Part shown: one piece after another, positions 6,731-14,020 of the stretch | How positions within the stretch are numbered: position 1 is the first letter of the stretch | Layout of the letters: every line of letters begins with the position of its first letter | From: an uncultured Collinsella sp. | GTDB lineage: Bacteria; Actinomycetota; Coriobacteriia; Coriobacteriales; Coriobacteriaceae | Assembly (NCBI GenBank): GCA_902474645.1 | Contig: CABRWN010000035.1 | Span: 1-14,020 of the forward strand | Direction: 5' to 3' | Length of the DNA: 14,020 nucleotides | Notes under the pieces: model-generated | What the model was told of the DNA's origin: nothing | The model's database searches: none | The model's input: the letters and a program-made list of their open reading frames with translations, nothing else | Program-made: the position numbers and the translations under genes

Positions 6731-6755
6731 GGTTATCTGTCCTAGACAGATAACC
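6731..6755. promoter_or_regulatory. 11-bp-arm inverted repeat in the kup leader
   Basis: GGTTATCTGTC (6731-6741) and GACAGATAACC (6745-6755) flank CTA. The repeat ends 8 bases before the kup ribosome site. TATAAA (6714-6719) just upstream is a possible -10, so the repeat would lie near +5. It could be an operator or a 5' mRNA stem-loop. It does not match the c-di-AMP (ydaO) riboswitch pattern known upstream of potassium transporters. Confidence 0.6.
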
Positions 6756-6775
6756 GGATGTCTAAGGGAGTCCAC

Positions 6776-9007
6776 GTGGCACACAACAAACTGGAGGCAA
6801 GCCCCCAAGACCAGCGTGGTCAAGGCGGGCACGGAGCCATTCCACTCTCCGCTGGCATGCTGCTCGTAACGCTCGGCGTCGTCTATGGCGACATCGGCAC
6901 GAGCCCCATGTACACCATGAAATCAATCGTCGCCAACAACGGCGGCATCGGTACCGTCAGCGAGGACATGATCCTGGGCGCGCTTTCGCTCGTCATCTGG
7001 ACCATGACGCTCGTGACCACGGTCAAGTACGTGGTAATCGCCATGAAGGCCGACAACCACAACGAAGGCGGCATCTTCGCCCTGTTCAGTCTCGTGCGCA
7101 AGGTGGCACCATGGCTGATTCTCCCCGCCATGATCGGCGGCGCGGCGCTGCTCGCCGACGGCATCCTCACCCCCGCGGTCACGGTCACCACAGCCATTGA
7201 GGGCCTGCGTACCATCGAGTGGGGCCACGCACTATTGGGTGACGGTCAGACCAATGTGATCATCATCACCATCATCATTATCTGCGGTCTGTTTGCCATG
7301 CAGCGCGCCGGCACCTCGTCAATCGGCAAGCTCTTCGGCCCGCTCATGACGCTGTGGTTCCTGTTCCTGGCAGGCGCCGGCCTGTTCAACATGCTCGGCA
7401 ACCTGTCCATCTTGCGCGCGCTCAACCCCATTCGCGGCATTATGTTTCTGTTCTCGCCCATCAACCACTCGGGCATCATGGTGCTCGGCTTCGTCTTCCT
7501 GTCGACGACCGGCGCCGAGGCGCTCTATTCAGACATGGGCCACGTGGGCAAGGCCAACATCTACGCATCCTGGCCGTTTGTTAAGGCGGCCCTCATCCTT
7601 AACTATCTGGGCCAGGGCGCTTGGCTGCTCGCCAACAACTCCAACCCCCAGATGCTCGCGATGGATATCGTTAACCCGTTCTATATGATGCTTCCCGAGC
7701 CCCTGCGCCCCTTTGCCATTGTGCTTTCGGCCGTGGCGGCCATCATCGCCTCGCAGGCGCTCATCACCGGCTCGTTCTCGCTGGTATCCGAGGCCACGCG
7801 CCTCAACCTTATGCCGCATCTGCGCATCCACTACCCCAGCGACACCAAGGGTCAACTCTATATTCCGCTCGTCAACAACATCATGTGGGTCGGCTGCATC
7901 TTCATCGTGCTGCTGTTCCAGAACTCCGAGCGCATGGAAAGCGCCTACGGCCTCGCCATTACCGTGACCATGCTTATGACCACCACGCTTTTGACGAGCT
8001 ATATCGCTGGCATTCTCAAGCACAAGCTGGGCGCCTGCGTCTTCGCCCTGCTCTTCGGTGCCATTGAGCTGTGCTTCTTCGCCTCATGCCTCACCATGTT
8101 CTTTGACGGCGGCTACGTCATGATCTTCCTGGCCGCACTGCTGTTCGGCCTTATGTATGTGTGGCGCCGTGGCACCGCCATCGAGCGCACACAGACGATC
8201 CTGCTGCCCGTCTCCAAGTACATCGACCAGCTCAATCGCCTGCGCAATGACGAGACCTATCCCGTGCTCGCTGACAATCTGGTATTTCTCACCAACAGCC
8301 CCGATCCGCTCACGCTCGACCGCGACGTGCTCTATTCCATCCTGGATAAGCATCCCAAGCGCGCCAAGGCATATTGGTTCATTAACGTGCATGTCACCGA
8401 CGAGCCCTATACGCACGAGTATTCCGTCGAGACCTTTGGCACGGACTTTTTATTCCGCGTGCGCCTGGACCTGGGCTTTAAGGTCAACCAGCGCGTTAAT
8501 GCCTACCTGCGTCAGATCGTCGGCGACTTGATGGCATCGGGCGAGCTGCCGCCGCAACATCACACCTACTCCATCTACGAGACGCGCGGCAACGTGGGCG
8601 ACTTCCGTTTTTGCATGCTGCGCAAGATGCTTGCCCCCGAAACGGACATCAACCGCAATGACCACCGCGTGATGGCCATCAAGTACGCCGTCCGCCGCGC
8701 TTGCGGAAGCCCGGCGCGCTGGTACGGTCTCGAGAACTCTGCCATCATCATCGAGTACGTGCCGCTGTTTGCCCGCATGCGCCCGGCCGTTAAGCTCGTG
8801 CGCACCCAGGTGCCGCTCGAGGTTCAGATTGAAGAGGCCGAGGAAATGGAAGTCGACATCTTCTCGGACGACTTGGTCAACGGCAACGAGGCCGGTAGGG
8901 ACATGAACGTCGATCCCACCGAGCTGCTCGAGAGCGTCGCCGATACGCCCGAACAGCAACTGCTCGACGGCCTCGAAAGTGAACAACTCAACGACGCCAA
9001 CTTCTAG
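6776..9007 (+). CDS. kup: Kup-family low-affinity potassium uptake protein
   Basis: The protein has 743 residues from a GTG at 6776, chosen for the AAGGGAG site (6764-6770) 5 bases upstream; an ATG at 6758 lies against the leader stem and has no such site. The N-terminal membrane domain (about 25-450, 12 helices) shows KUP signatures: GVVYGDIGTSP (34-44), NEGGIFALFSL and LADGILTPAVTVTTAIEGL. A soluble C-terminal domain follows. The family imports K+ with H+. The last about 61 residues are an acidic tail (19 Asp/Glu, one basic residue) beyond the usual family end, making it longer than E. coli Kup (622). It forms its own unit, with a palindrome-rich leader and a terminator after the stop. Confidence 0.95.
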   Translation: MAHNKLEASPQDQRGQGGHGAIPLSAGMLLVTLGVVYGDIGTSPMYTMKSIVANNGGIGTVSEDMILGALSLVIWTMTLVTTVKYVVIAMKADNHNEGGIFALFSLVRKVAPWLILPAMIGGAALLADGILTPAVTVTTAIEGLRTIEWGHALLGDGQTNVIIITIIIICGLFAMQRAGTSSIGKLFGPLMTLWFLFLAGAGLFNMLGNLSILRALNPIRGIMFLFSPINHSGIMVLGFVFLSTTGAEALYSDMGHVGKANIYASWPFVKAALILNYLGQGAWLLANNSNPQMLAMDIVNPFYMMLPEPLRPFAIVLSAVAAIIASQALITGSFSLVSEATRLNLMPHLRIHYPSDTKGQLYIPLVNNIMWVGCIFIVLLFQNSERMESAYGLAITVTMLMTTTLLTSYIAGILKHKLGACVFALLFGAIELCFFASCLTMFFDGGYVMIFLAALLFGLMYVWRRGTAIERTQTILLPVSKYIDQLNRLRNDETYPVLADNLVFLTNSPDPLTLDRDVLYSILDKHPKRAKAYWFINVHVTDEPYTHEYSVETFGTDFLFRVRLDLGFKVNQRVNAYLRQIVGDLMASGELPPQHHTYSIYETRGNVGDFRFCMLRKMLAPETDINRNDHRVMAIKYAVRRACGSPARWYGLENSAIIIEYVPLFARMRPAVKLVRTQVPLEVQIEEAEEMEVDIFSDDLVNGNEAGRDMNVDPTELLESVADTPEQQLLDGLESEQLNDANF

Positions 9008-9025
9008 CGACGTCACAAATCAACG

Positions 9026-9065
9026 AAAGCGGCCCTGCACCTCACGGGAGATGCAGGGCCGTTTT
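9026..9065. terminator. Bidirectional terminator between kup and bile salt hydrolase
   Basis: CGGCCCTGCA (9030-9039) pairs with TGCAGGGCCG (9052-9061), with further CTC/GAG pairing inside the loop. TTTT follows on the plus strand, and AAA before the stem serves the minus strand. It lies between convergent stops at 9007 and 9087. Confidence 0.9.
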
Positions 9066-9086
9066 GCATTGCGGTAAAGCTATCGG

Positions 9087-10052
9087 CTACGAACGGCGCG
9101 GCTCGGGAACCACGAGCCTATCGGGGCTCGCGCCCTCGGCATCCATCAGGCTCACGTAGCGAATCGACGGATCCCCATACATCGCGTAGTAATAATTGCC
9201 CGTGCGCGCGCTAAAGCATCCGGTGTAGATAGTCTTCTCGAACTTGCCATCGCCCATCCTGGACGCTCCCTCGATCATCACCACGCCCTCGAGCGAGCGG
9301 AACATGCGAACGACGTTTTCGGTCTCGCTCTCCTTTTGCGGGTAATTGGCATTGAGGTACGCCGCCTTTACAAAACGGCTCGGCGAATAGCAATCGCCCG
9401 GAATGCCGCGCATGCCGGCACCGGCTCCATAGGGCTTGAGCTCGGCGCCACGCCATGTCGCCGTCTGCGGAAAATCGCTTGTGGCGGTGATATAGGTGCG
9501 CAGGTTTTCCATGTGCCACGGGAAGGTCGGCTGGTTGGCAAGGGTGTCGACCGGATCGTCGTATACATGCAGGCCGTCAGCCATCATCTCGACCACGATG
9601 CTGCGCTGGCTGTCGCCGATAATCCAATGGAGCAGCGACACGCCCAGCCCCTCTCCGGCAGATTTGGCGACAATCACCGTGTCGCGCAGCGCGGCCTCGA
9701 CCTCATCGACCGTCGAGAACGTCGCTGCCACCCACAGGGGGAACTCATAGGCCGCGATATTGGTCTTGCCGTCGACGGGGTCCTCGGCATACTCGGCATA
9801 ACCCGGGAAATTGAGACCCGCCACGGCGAGGCCCGCATCGTTGCCGCAATCGAAGAACATAGGGTAGTTCCTGTAATCGATGCACATACCGATCACCGCG
9901 TGCGCCGCTGTCGCGTCGTCGATAAACGAATACGGAATGTGAAACCCGCGCGGCATCACGCGAACCTGTTGGCCGTAGTCAAAGCTCCAGTCGAGATTGC
10001 GGCCCAGATACATGTGGCCAGAATTATCGGTAAATCGAATACTCGTACACAT
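9087..10052 (-). CDS. bsh: Bile salt hydrolase (choloylglycine hydrolase, Ntn C59 family)
   Basis: This 321-residue protein begins Met-Cys-Thr-Ser, so removal of Met exposes the catalytic nucleophile Cys2. Residues expected for bile salt hydrolases are present: Arg18 and Asp21 (GRNLDW, 17-22), Asn81 (GLNFPGY), Asn173 (ANQPTFPW) and Arg226 (PSRFVKAAY). These match Cys2/Arg18/Asp21/Asn82/Asn175/Arg228 of the C. perfringens enzyme. It cleaves glycine or taurine from conjugated bile acids, probably in the cytoplasm since no signal peptide is seen. The start at 10052 is fixed by the catalytic Cys and by AGGAGG just upstream; the frame is open further back without support. The related penicillin V acylases share the fold, but the context and motifs favour a bile salt substrate. 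The deformylase-like gene lies upstream on the same strand, separated by a terminator. Confidence 0.92.
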   Translation of the reverse strand: MCTSIRFTDNSGHMYLGRNLDWSFDYGQQVRVMPRGFHIPYSFIDDATAAHAVIGMCIDYRNYPMFFDCGNDAGLAVAGLNFPGYAEYAEDPVDGKTNIAAYEFPLWVAATFSTVDEVEAALRDTVIVAKSAGEGLGVSLLHWIIGDSQRSIVVEMMADGLHVYDDPVDTLANQPTFPWHMENLRTYITATSDFPQTATWRGAELKPYGAGAGMRGIPGDCYSPSRFVKAAYLNANYPQKESETENVVRMFRSLEGVVMIEGASRMGDGKFEKTIYTGCFSARTGNYYYAMYGDPSIRYVSLMDAEGASPDRLVVPEPRRS

Positions 10053-10115
10053 AGCGCCTCCTAGCTTTACGTTCTTGCTAATTTCATTGTCTCCAAACAA
10101 AAAGGCGCTAAACAC

Positions 10116-10151
10116 AAAAGCCCGGACATGACAACAATGTCATGCCCGGGC
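10116..10151 (-). terminator. Intrinsic terminator of the second deformylase-like gene
   Basis: GCCCGG-A-CATGACA (10120-10133) pairs with TGTCATG-C-CCGGGC (10138-10151), with one A/C mismatch and a 4-base loop. The minus strand then reads TTTTGTGTTT. The plus side has no T run, so it acts on the minus strand. Confidence 0.85.
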
Positions 10152-10183
10152 CAAAAGAGACGAAGTGCGGTGCTTTGGTCCCC

Positions 10184-10603
10184 TTAGACCAACTTTCCTA
10201 GACAGTGATCGATCATATGCTGGATCATCTGTGCCTCAAAGCCCGCGTAGTCGCGGCGGCACTCCTTCATCTTGCCGTCGACAATCTGGTCAAAGGCAAC
10301 CTTGCACTTGATATAGCGCGTGGACTTGGTGACCTCCTCGTGCGTCAGGCAGCTCTCCTCCATCTTGCTGGCACCCAGGCCAAACACCAGACGGGGGTTG
10401 TAGAGTACGTGGGGCTCGCCGGCATCGTCCAGGTAGACGCAAACCTTCTTGGTAACGCCAATCTGGTTGGCGGCCAAGCAGCCGGCATCATCGAGCGACT
10501 TGATGGTATCAATCAGATCCTGAGCGACCGACTCGTCCTCGACAGTCGCAACCTCGCAACGCTGAGACAGGATAGCCTCGTCGCGGCAGAGCTCTTTAAT
10601 CAT
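10184..10603 (-). CDS. Peptide deformylase homologue lacking the catalytic Glu (HMIDH)
   Basis: This 139-residue member of the deformylase family starts at ATG 10603, with GGAGG 5 bases upstream; an ATG four codons earlier overlaps that site. Motif 1 is CLAANQIG (42-49), keeping the Gln (Gln47). Motif 2 is ESCLT (83-87) instead of EGCLS but keeps Cys85. Motif 3 is QHMIDH (128-133) where active enzymes have QHExDH. Both metal-binding His (129, 133) remain, but the catalytic Glu is Met130. Known deformylases need this Glu, so the protein is probably inactive as a deformylase, or repurposed as a metal-binding or sensory protein. It has its own terminator. TATACT (minus, 10637-10642) is a candidate -10. 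It resembles the protein at 2547 in size but has the opposite active-site loss. Confidence 0.82.
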   Translation of the reverse strand: MIKELCRDEAILSQRCEVATVEDESVAQDLIDTIKSLDDAGCLAANQIGVTKKVCVYLDDAGEPHVLYNPRLVFGLGASKMEESCLTHEEVTKSTRYIKCKVAFDQIVDGKMKECRRDYAGFEAQMIQHMIDHCLGKLV

Positions 10604-10636
10604 ACGTTCCTCCATAGGGGTCGTTGTAACCGCTTA

Positions 10637-10642
10637 AGTATA
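10637..10642 (-). promoter_or_regulatory. Candidate -10 box of the second deformylase-like gene
   Basis: TATACT on the minus strand lies 34 bases upstream of the ATG. No convincing -35 is visible at 16-18 bases, so only the -10 is supported. Confidence 0.35.
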
Positions 10643-10735
10643 CGGTACCTACACAATTTCATGCGAAAGATACCGCCCGTCCGTTACAAACCGCCGAACA
10701 TCAACATGTGAGGAACACCAACTTCACAAAGGCGA

Positions 10736-10796
10736 TATAGTGGGTGAGTTCGTGTCAATCGGCCTAAACTCGGGGCCGAACAAGGAAAGGGTATGC
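10736..10796 (+). promoter_or_regulatory. Purine permease leader: -10 candidate and competing hairpins
   Basis: TATAGT (10736-10741) is a candidate -10. Transcription would then start near 10748, where GTTCG (10748-10752) can pair with CGAAC (10777-10781). An alternative stem, TCGGCC (10759-10764) with GGCCGA (10774-10779), shares bases with it, so the two exclude each other. The stems end just before the AAGGAAAGGG ribosome site (10782-10791). No purine riboswitch core is recognisable. Confidence 0.35.
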
Positions 10797-12107
10797 ATGG
10801 ACGAACTATTTCACGTCAGCGAGCGCAAGTCCACAATCGGGACCGAACTCCGCGCTGGACTGACAACATTCCTGGCGATGGCCTACATCATCGCCGTCAA
10901 CCCCGCGGTGCTCTCGGGTGCTGGCATCGATGCGGGAGCGCTCGCCTGCGCCACCTGCCTGGGCGCCGGCATCATGACCATCTGCATGGGCATCTTCGCC
11001 AACCGCCCGCTCGCCTGCGCATCGGGCTTAGGCGTCAACGCGATGATCGCTGGAATCACCACCACCGTCTGCGGCGGTGACTGGCACGTGGCCATGAGCG
11101 TCATCTTCCTTGAGGGCGTCGTCATCTTGCTGCTCGTGCTTTGTGGCCTGCGTGAGGCCATCATGGACGCCATCCCGGTTGTCCTGCGTCACGCCATCTC
11201 GGTGGGTCTGGGCCTGTTCATCGCCATGATTGGCCTGTGCGATGCCGGCATTATCACCGCTGGCGCCGGTACACTCGTCGGTCTGGGCGACATCACCTCC
11301 CCTACCTTCATCGTCGGCATCATCTCCATCCTGGTGACGGTCGCCCTCGCCTGCCGCAACGTCCCCGGCTCGCTGCTCATCGGCATCGTCGTCGCCGTCA
11401 TCGCCGGTATCCCCCTAGGTGTGACCCAGGCTCCGACCGGTATCATCGCCCCGCTCGACTTCTCGAGCATCGGTGGCCCCATCGCCGATGCCGGCGGCGT
11501 GCCCGCCATCGTCAAGGTCCTTACCGACCCCGCGCTCCTCGTCATCTCGTTCTCGCTGCTCATGAGTGACTTCTTCGACACCATGGGCACCGCGATGGCC
11601 GTGGCCAAGCAGGGCGAGTTCCTCACCGACGACGGCAACGTCGAGAATATCAAGGAGATCTTGATCGTCGACTCCGCCGCCGCTGCTGTGGGCGGTTTCA
11701 TGGGCGTCTCCTCCATCACCACCTTCGTCGAGTCCACCTCTGGCGCTGCCGACGGTGGCCGCACGGGCCTCACCTCCGTCACCACCGGCGTGCTGTTCAT
11801 TCTCGCCGCGTTCTTCTCCCCCATCGTCACCATCGTTTCCAGCGCCGCCACCTGCGGTGCCCTGGTCTACGTCGGCTACCTCATGATGAGCGAGGCCTCC
11901 GAGATCGACTGGTCCGACGTGTCGCAGGGTTTCCCGGCGTTCATGATTGTCGCCGGCGTGCCCTTCACCTACTCCATCTCTGCCGGCATCGGCCTGGGCT
12001 TTATCGCCTACGTGATCGTCGCGCTCTTTAAGGGCGAGGCCTCCAAGATCAAGCCGCTCATGTGGATCGCAGCCCTTGCCTTCCTCGTCTACTTCTTCGT
12101 AGCGTAG
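10797..12107 (+). CDS. pbuG: NCS2/AzgA-type adenine/guanine/hypoxanthine permease (PbuG-like)
   Basis: This 436-residue membrane protein of the AzgA-like branch of NCS2 transporters imports purine bases with protons. It has the N-terminal signature ERKSTIGTELRAGLTTFLAMAYIIAVNP (about residues 8-36, written across a helix). It also has SGLGVNAM and the substrate-site region DFFDTMGTAMAVAKQGEFL (from residue 258), with about 12-14 hydrophobic helices. The length matches the family (about 430-440). The ATG at 10797 is chosen for the AAAGGG site 5 bases away; an in-frame GTG upstream at 10740 has no site. It is divergent from the second deformylase-like gene and ends at its own terminator. The exact base preferred cannot be told from sequence, so the symbol marks family similarity. 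Confidence 0.9.
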   Translation: MDELFHVSERKSTIGTELRAGLTTFLAMAYIIAVNPAVLSGAGIDAGALACATCLGAGIMTICMGIFANRPLACASGLGVNAMIAGITTTVCGGDWHVAMSVIFLEGVVILLLVLCGLREAIMDAIPVVLRHAISVGLGLFIAMIGLCDAGIITAGAGTLVGLGDITSPTFIVGIISILVTVALACRNVPGSLLIGIVVAVIAGIPLGVTQAPTGIIAPLDFSSIGGPIADAGGVPAIVKVLTDPALLVISFSLLMSDFFDTMGTAMAVAKQGEFLTDDGNVENIKEILIVDSAAAAVGGFMGVSSITTFVESTSGAADGGRTGLTSVTTGVLFILAAFFSPIVTIVSSAATCGALVYVGYLMMSEASEIDWSDVSQGFPAFMIVAGVPFTYSISAGIGLGFIAYVIVALFKGEASKIKPLMWIAALAFLVYFFVA

Positions 12108-12133
12108 CGGCAAAGCTGCCAAAGCAGAACACC

Positions 12134-12174
12134 AAAGCGCGGAGTCGCATCGAGCGGCTCCGCGCTTTTCTTTT
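12134..12174 (+). terminator. Intrinsic terminator of the purine permease
   Basis: AAAGCGCGGAG (12134-12144) pairs perfectly with CTCCGCGCTTT (12158-12168) around a 13-base loop, then TTTTCTTTT. It begins 27 bases after the stop codon. Confidence 0.92.
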
Positions 12175-12314
12175 AAAGCCAGGCAACGCACGGACGCGCG
12201 ATGTTTTGCTTCCCAAGTTTTGGACATTTTGCCCTCCAAACGGCACGACCGCCGGCTACATCCTGCAGATATGCTGGGCTTAATCGCATAGGCCCTATGA
12301 GGATGGGAGTAACC
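12175..12314. other. Intergenic leader of the surface-protein gene
   Basis: These 140 bases hold the promoter and ribosome site (GGGAG, 12305-12309) of the next gene. No clear -10/-35 pair was found. A partial inverted repeat, GTTTTGGA near 12220 with TCCAAAC near 12236, and the pyrimidine- and G-rich text around it do not look like coding sequence on either strand. Confidence 0.4.
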
Positions 12315-14020
12315 ATGGCCGCCTTGTTCACGACCCCCAAGCGCAATGACAAAACCTCTGGAGCCCATTTTGTCGAGCCCGACGTGCGCCGTCGCACGCT
12401 GCTCGCACACGGAAGCTGGCGCCGCGTGACACGCCGCATCGTTGTAGGCGCCGTATGCGCGCTTACGGTGAGCTCGCTGCTCATGCCGAGCGTCTCGCTC
12501 GCGGCCGAGTGGGTGGACGTCGGGGCCCGCGGGAGACGCCGCCGGCACCTGGAGCTGGGACGGTGCCGACGATATGAAGCTCAACGGCTATGACGGCGGC
12601 GCAATCAATGCTGCAGGCAAGCTCAACATTGCGTACGAGGGCAAGAACACCGTGAAAACCGAGCCTGATTACACCGGAGCCGCCATCAAAGCGCAGGATG
12701 GCACTAACCAGAAAGCGGAGTTGAACATAACGAGCTCGAATAGCACGGATGAGCTCAATGTGACAGCCGAGGCCGATGCAATTAAATCCACAGGCGACCT
12801 CTCCATTTCTGGCCCAGGCACTGTGAACACCACAAGCACTACTTCCGACGGAATTGAGGCAAAGGGCAATCTTTCTATCACGGGCTCGGGCACCGTGAAT
12901 GCAACGGGCGGTACCGAAGGCATCCAATCCAAGGGCAAGACCACCATCGATTCCTCTGGCACAGTGATCGCTAAAGGAAGCGAAGGTTACGGCGTCGCCG
13001 CGGGCAGTGACCTCATCATCAAAGGCGGTGGCAAGGTAGAAGCAAGCTCGATAGAAGAAGCGGCGATTTGGGCTAAAGACGGCATCAACATCTCGGGCGG
13101 CAGCCAGGTCAAGGCGAACTCCGAGGGAGATCTTGCCGTCGACACTGAGGGCAGTCTCGCGGTCACGAACGCCTCCCTTGACGCAAGCGGTGTTGAATAT
13201 GGTGTCTATGCCTACAAGGGCGTTACGCTCGATCACGCGACCGTGACGGTCCGCACAAACGCGAGCGGCGGCCAGGCCATCGCCCTCATCACTGACGGGG
13301 ACGACATCGTCATCAAGAATGGTTCCATCGTGGACGCGTTCGCGGAAGGCAAATTCTCGGTTGCAATCTCTACCAGAAACCACCAGCCAAACGTCGCTGG
13401 CGGTCACATCTACATCAGCGACTCCGTTGTTAAGGCTATAGCCCGCTATGTCGAGACCGGTGGCGATGGCCCCGACTGCTACAGTACAGACCAGGATGGC
13501 GAGATCACCCCTGAGCGCAGGGGCGTGAACATCGGCGTCTTTGCTCAGACCAGCGAGGGCATTATGCCCGCGACCATCTCCATCGTCCGCAGTAAGGTCA
13601 CGGCCGAGGGAGACACGGCAGCGATCTTCGCCCTTGCCATGAGCGCGGACGGCAAGGCAATCGGCACCATCGAAATCGAAGGCTCCACCATCCTGACGCC
13701 TGAAGGCGGCAAGGTCATTGACTATCGCAACAAAGAAGAGCTCAGTGAAGGCATCATGTACGAGGCAGGCCAAACCATCGGCACGGGCGATGCCGTAGTC
13801 GACTCCCCCTATAACGAAGCTGTTGCCAAGAGCACGGTCATCGCACCGTCCGAGGAGACCAATCCCGAGGAGAAGCCCGGCGAGACCAAGCCCAAGGGTT
13901 CCAAGTCCGAGGGCACAAAGACGATCAAGACCGTTGCAGTTGCAGCCACGGGAGCCAAGACCACCGGCAAGCTTGTGGCAACCGGCGACGCCTCGAGCGC
14001 AGCCATCGTGGCAGCCGCCC
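12315..14020 (+). pseudogene. Secreted beta-helix surface protein, frame broken near 12525 and 3' end outside window
   Basis: The ATG at 12315 (GGGAG 5 bases upstream) starts a long basic N-region followed by a signal peptide: RRVTRRIVVGAVCALTVSS, then MPSVSLA with likely cleavage before AEW. That frame stops at 12593. The mature protein continues in the +1-shifted frame, open from 12472 to the right edge (over 500 residues). That frame has no ATG or GTG before 12574 and no ribosome site there. Removing one G from GGGG (12522-12525) joins the two as WVDVGPAGDAAGTWSWDG. The body is built of Gly/Ser/Thr/Asn-rich repeats (IEAKGNLSITGSGTV, IQSKGKTTIDSSGTV and similar), typical of right-handed beta-helix or carbohydrate-binding-like surface proteins. 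A Pro/Glu/Lys/Thr-rich spacer and LVATGD then a hydrophobic run follow, suggesting wall anchoring. The break could be real, phase-variable or a sequencing error. Confidence 0.75.
12522..12525 (+). other. Probable frameshift site (GGGG) in the surface-protein gene
   Basis: The short G run directly before CCC is the simplest place for a single-base gain. With GGG the signal peptide and beta-helix body are one continuous frame; with GGGG translation ends at 12593 after about 92 residues. Confidence 0.55.

Noticed and set aside
6618..6775. c-di-AMP (ydaO-type) riboswitch upstream of kup
   Set aside because: The conserved core sequence and length of that riboswitch are not visible; only simple palindromes are present.
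10616..10796. Purine riboswitch upstream of the purine permease
   Set aside because: The three-way-junction core and its conserved loop sequences are not found.
11415..12584. 389-residue minus-strand frame across the purine permease and the next gene
   Set aside because: It crosses a strong terminator and two genes, consists of Gly/Glu/His-rich low-complexity text and lacks any family pattern.
12481..13773. 430-residue minus-strand frame opposite the beta-helix body
   Set aside because: The plus-strand frame has the repeat structure of a surface protein; this one is its shadow.

Overview
The window looks like a chromosomal segment from a high-GC, Gram-positive gut actinobacterium, most plausibly Collinsella or a close relative in the Coriobacteriia. 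The reasons are GC-rich codon use, strong AGGAGG-type ribosome sites with several GTG starts, a bile salt hydrolase, and a secreted beta-helix surface protein with a C-terminal cell-wall-sorting-like region. The assignment is an inference from protein style. No rRNA, tRNA, CRISPR array, IS element or prophage gene was seen.

Layout. 1-773 (-): 5' part of a gene for an acidic protein with a MarR-like winged-helix core and a long Arg-Gly-Gly/Asp repeat tail, cut by the window edge. 926-2341 (-): DHA2-type MFS exporter. 2547-2957 (+): a small peptide-deformylase-family protein, divergent from the exporter. A perfect bidirectional terminator separates it from 3032-4552 (-), an AlaA-type alanine/glutamate aminotransferase fused to an N-terminal XRE helix-turn-helix. 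That gene has a cluster of GTTCAATTT elements in its promoter and a second strong start exactly at the aminotransferase domain. 4715-5572 (-): LysR regulator, divergent from 5691-6617 (+), an EamA/DMT transporter, with a LysR-type box between them. 6776-9007 (+): Kup potassium transporter, with two perfect palindromes in its leader. 9087-10052 (-): bile salt hydrolase. 10184-10603 (-): a second peptide-deformylase-family protein lacking the catalytic Glu. 10797-12107 (+): AzgA/PbuG-type purine permease. 12315-14020 (+): secreted beta-helix protein whose signal peptide and body lie in different frames, running off the right edge.

How the genes relate. Most are single-gene units bounded by hairpin terminators or divergent promoters, so this is not one pathway. 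The themes are transport (drug efflux, metabolite export, K+, purines), host bile-acid chemistry (the hydrolase), amino-acid nitrogen metabolism under apparent self-regulation (XRE-AlaA), and surface display. Most worth follow-up are the XRE-AlaA fusion with its operator array, the two deformylase homologues with opposite active-site losses, and the broken surface-protein frame.
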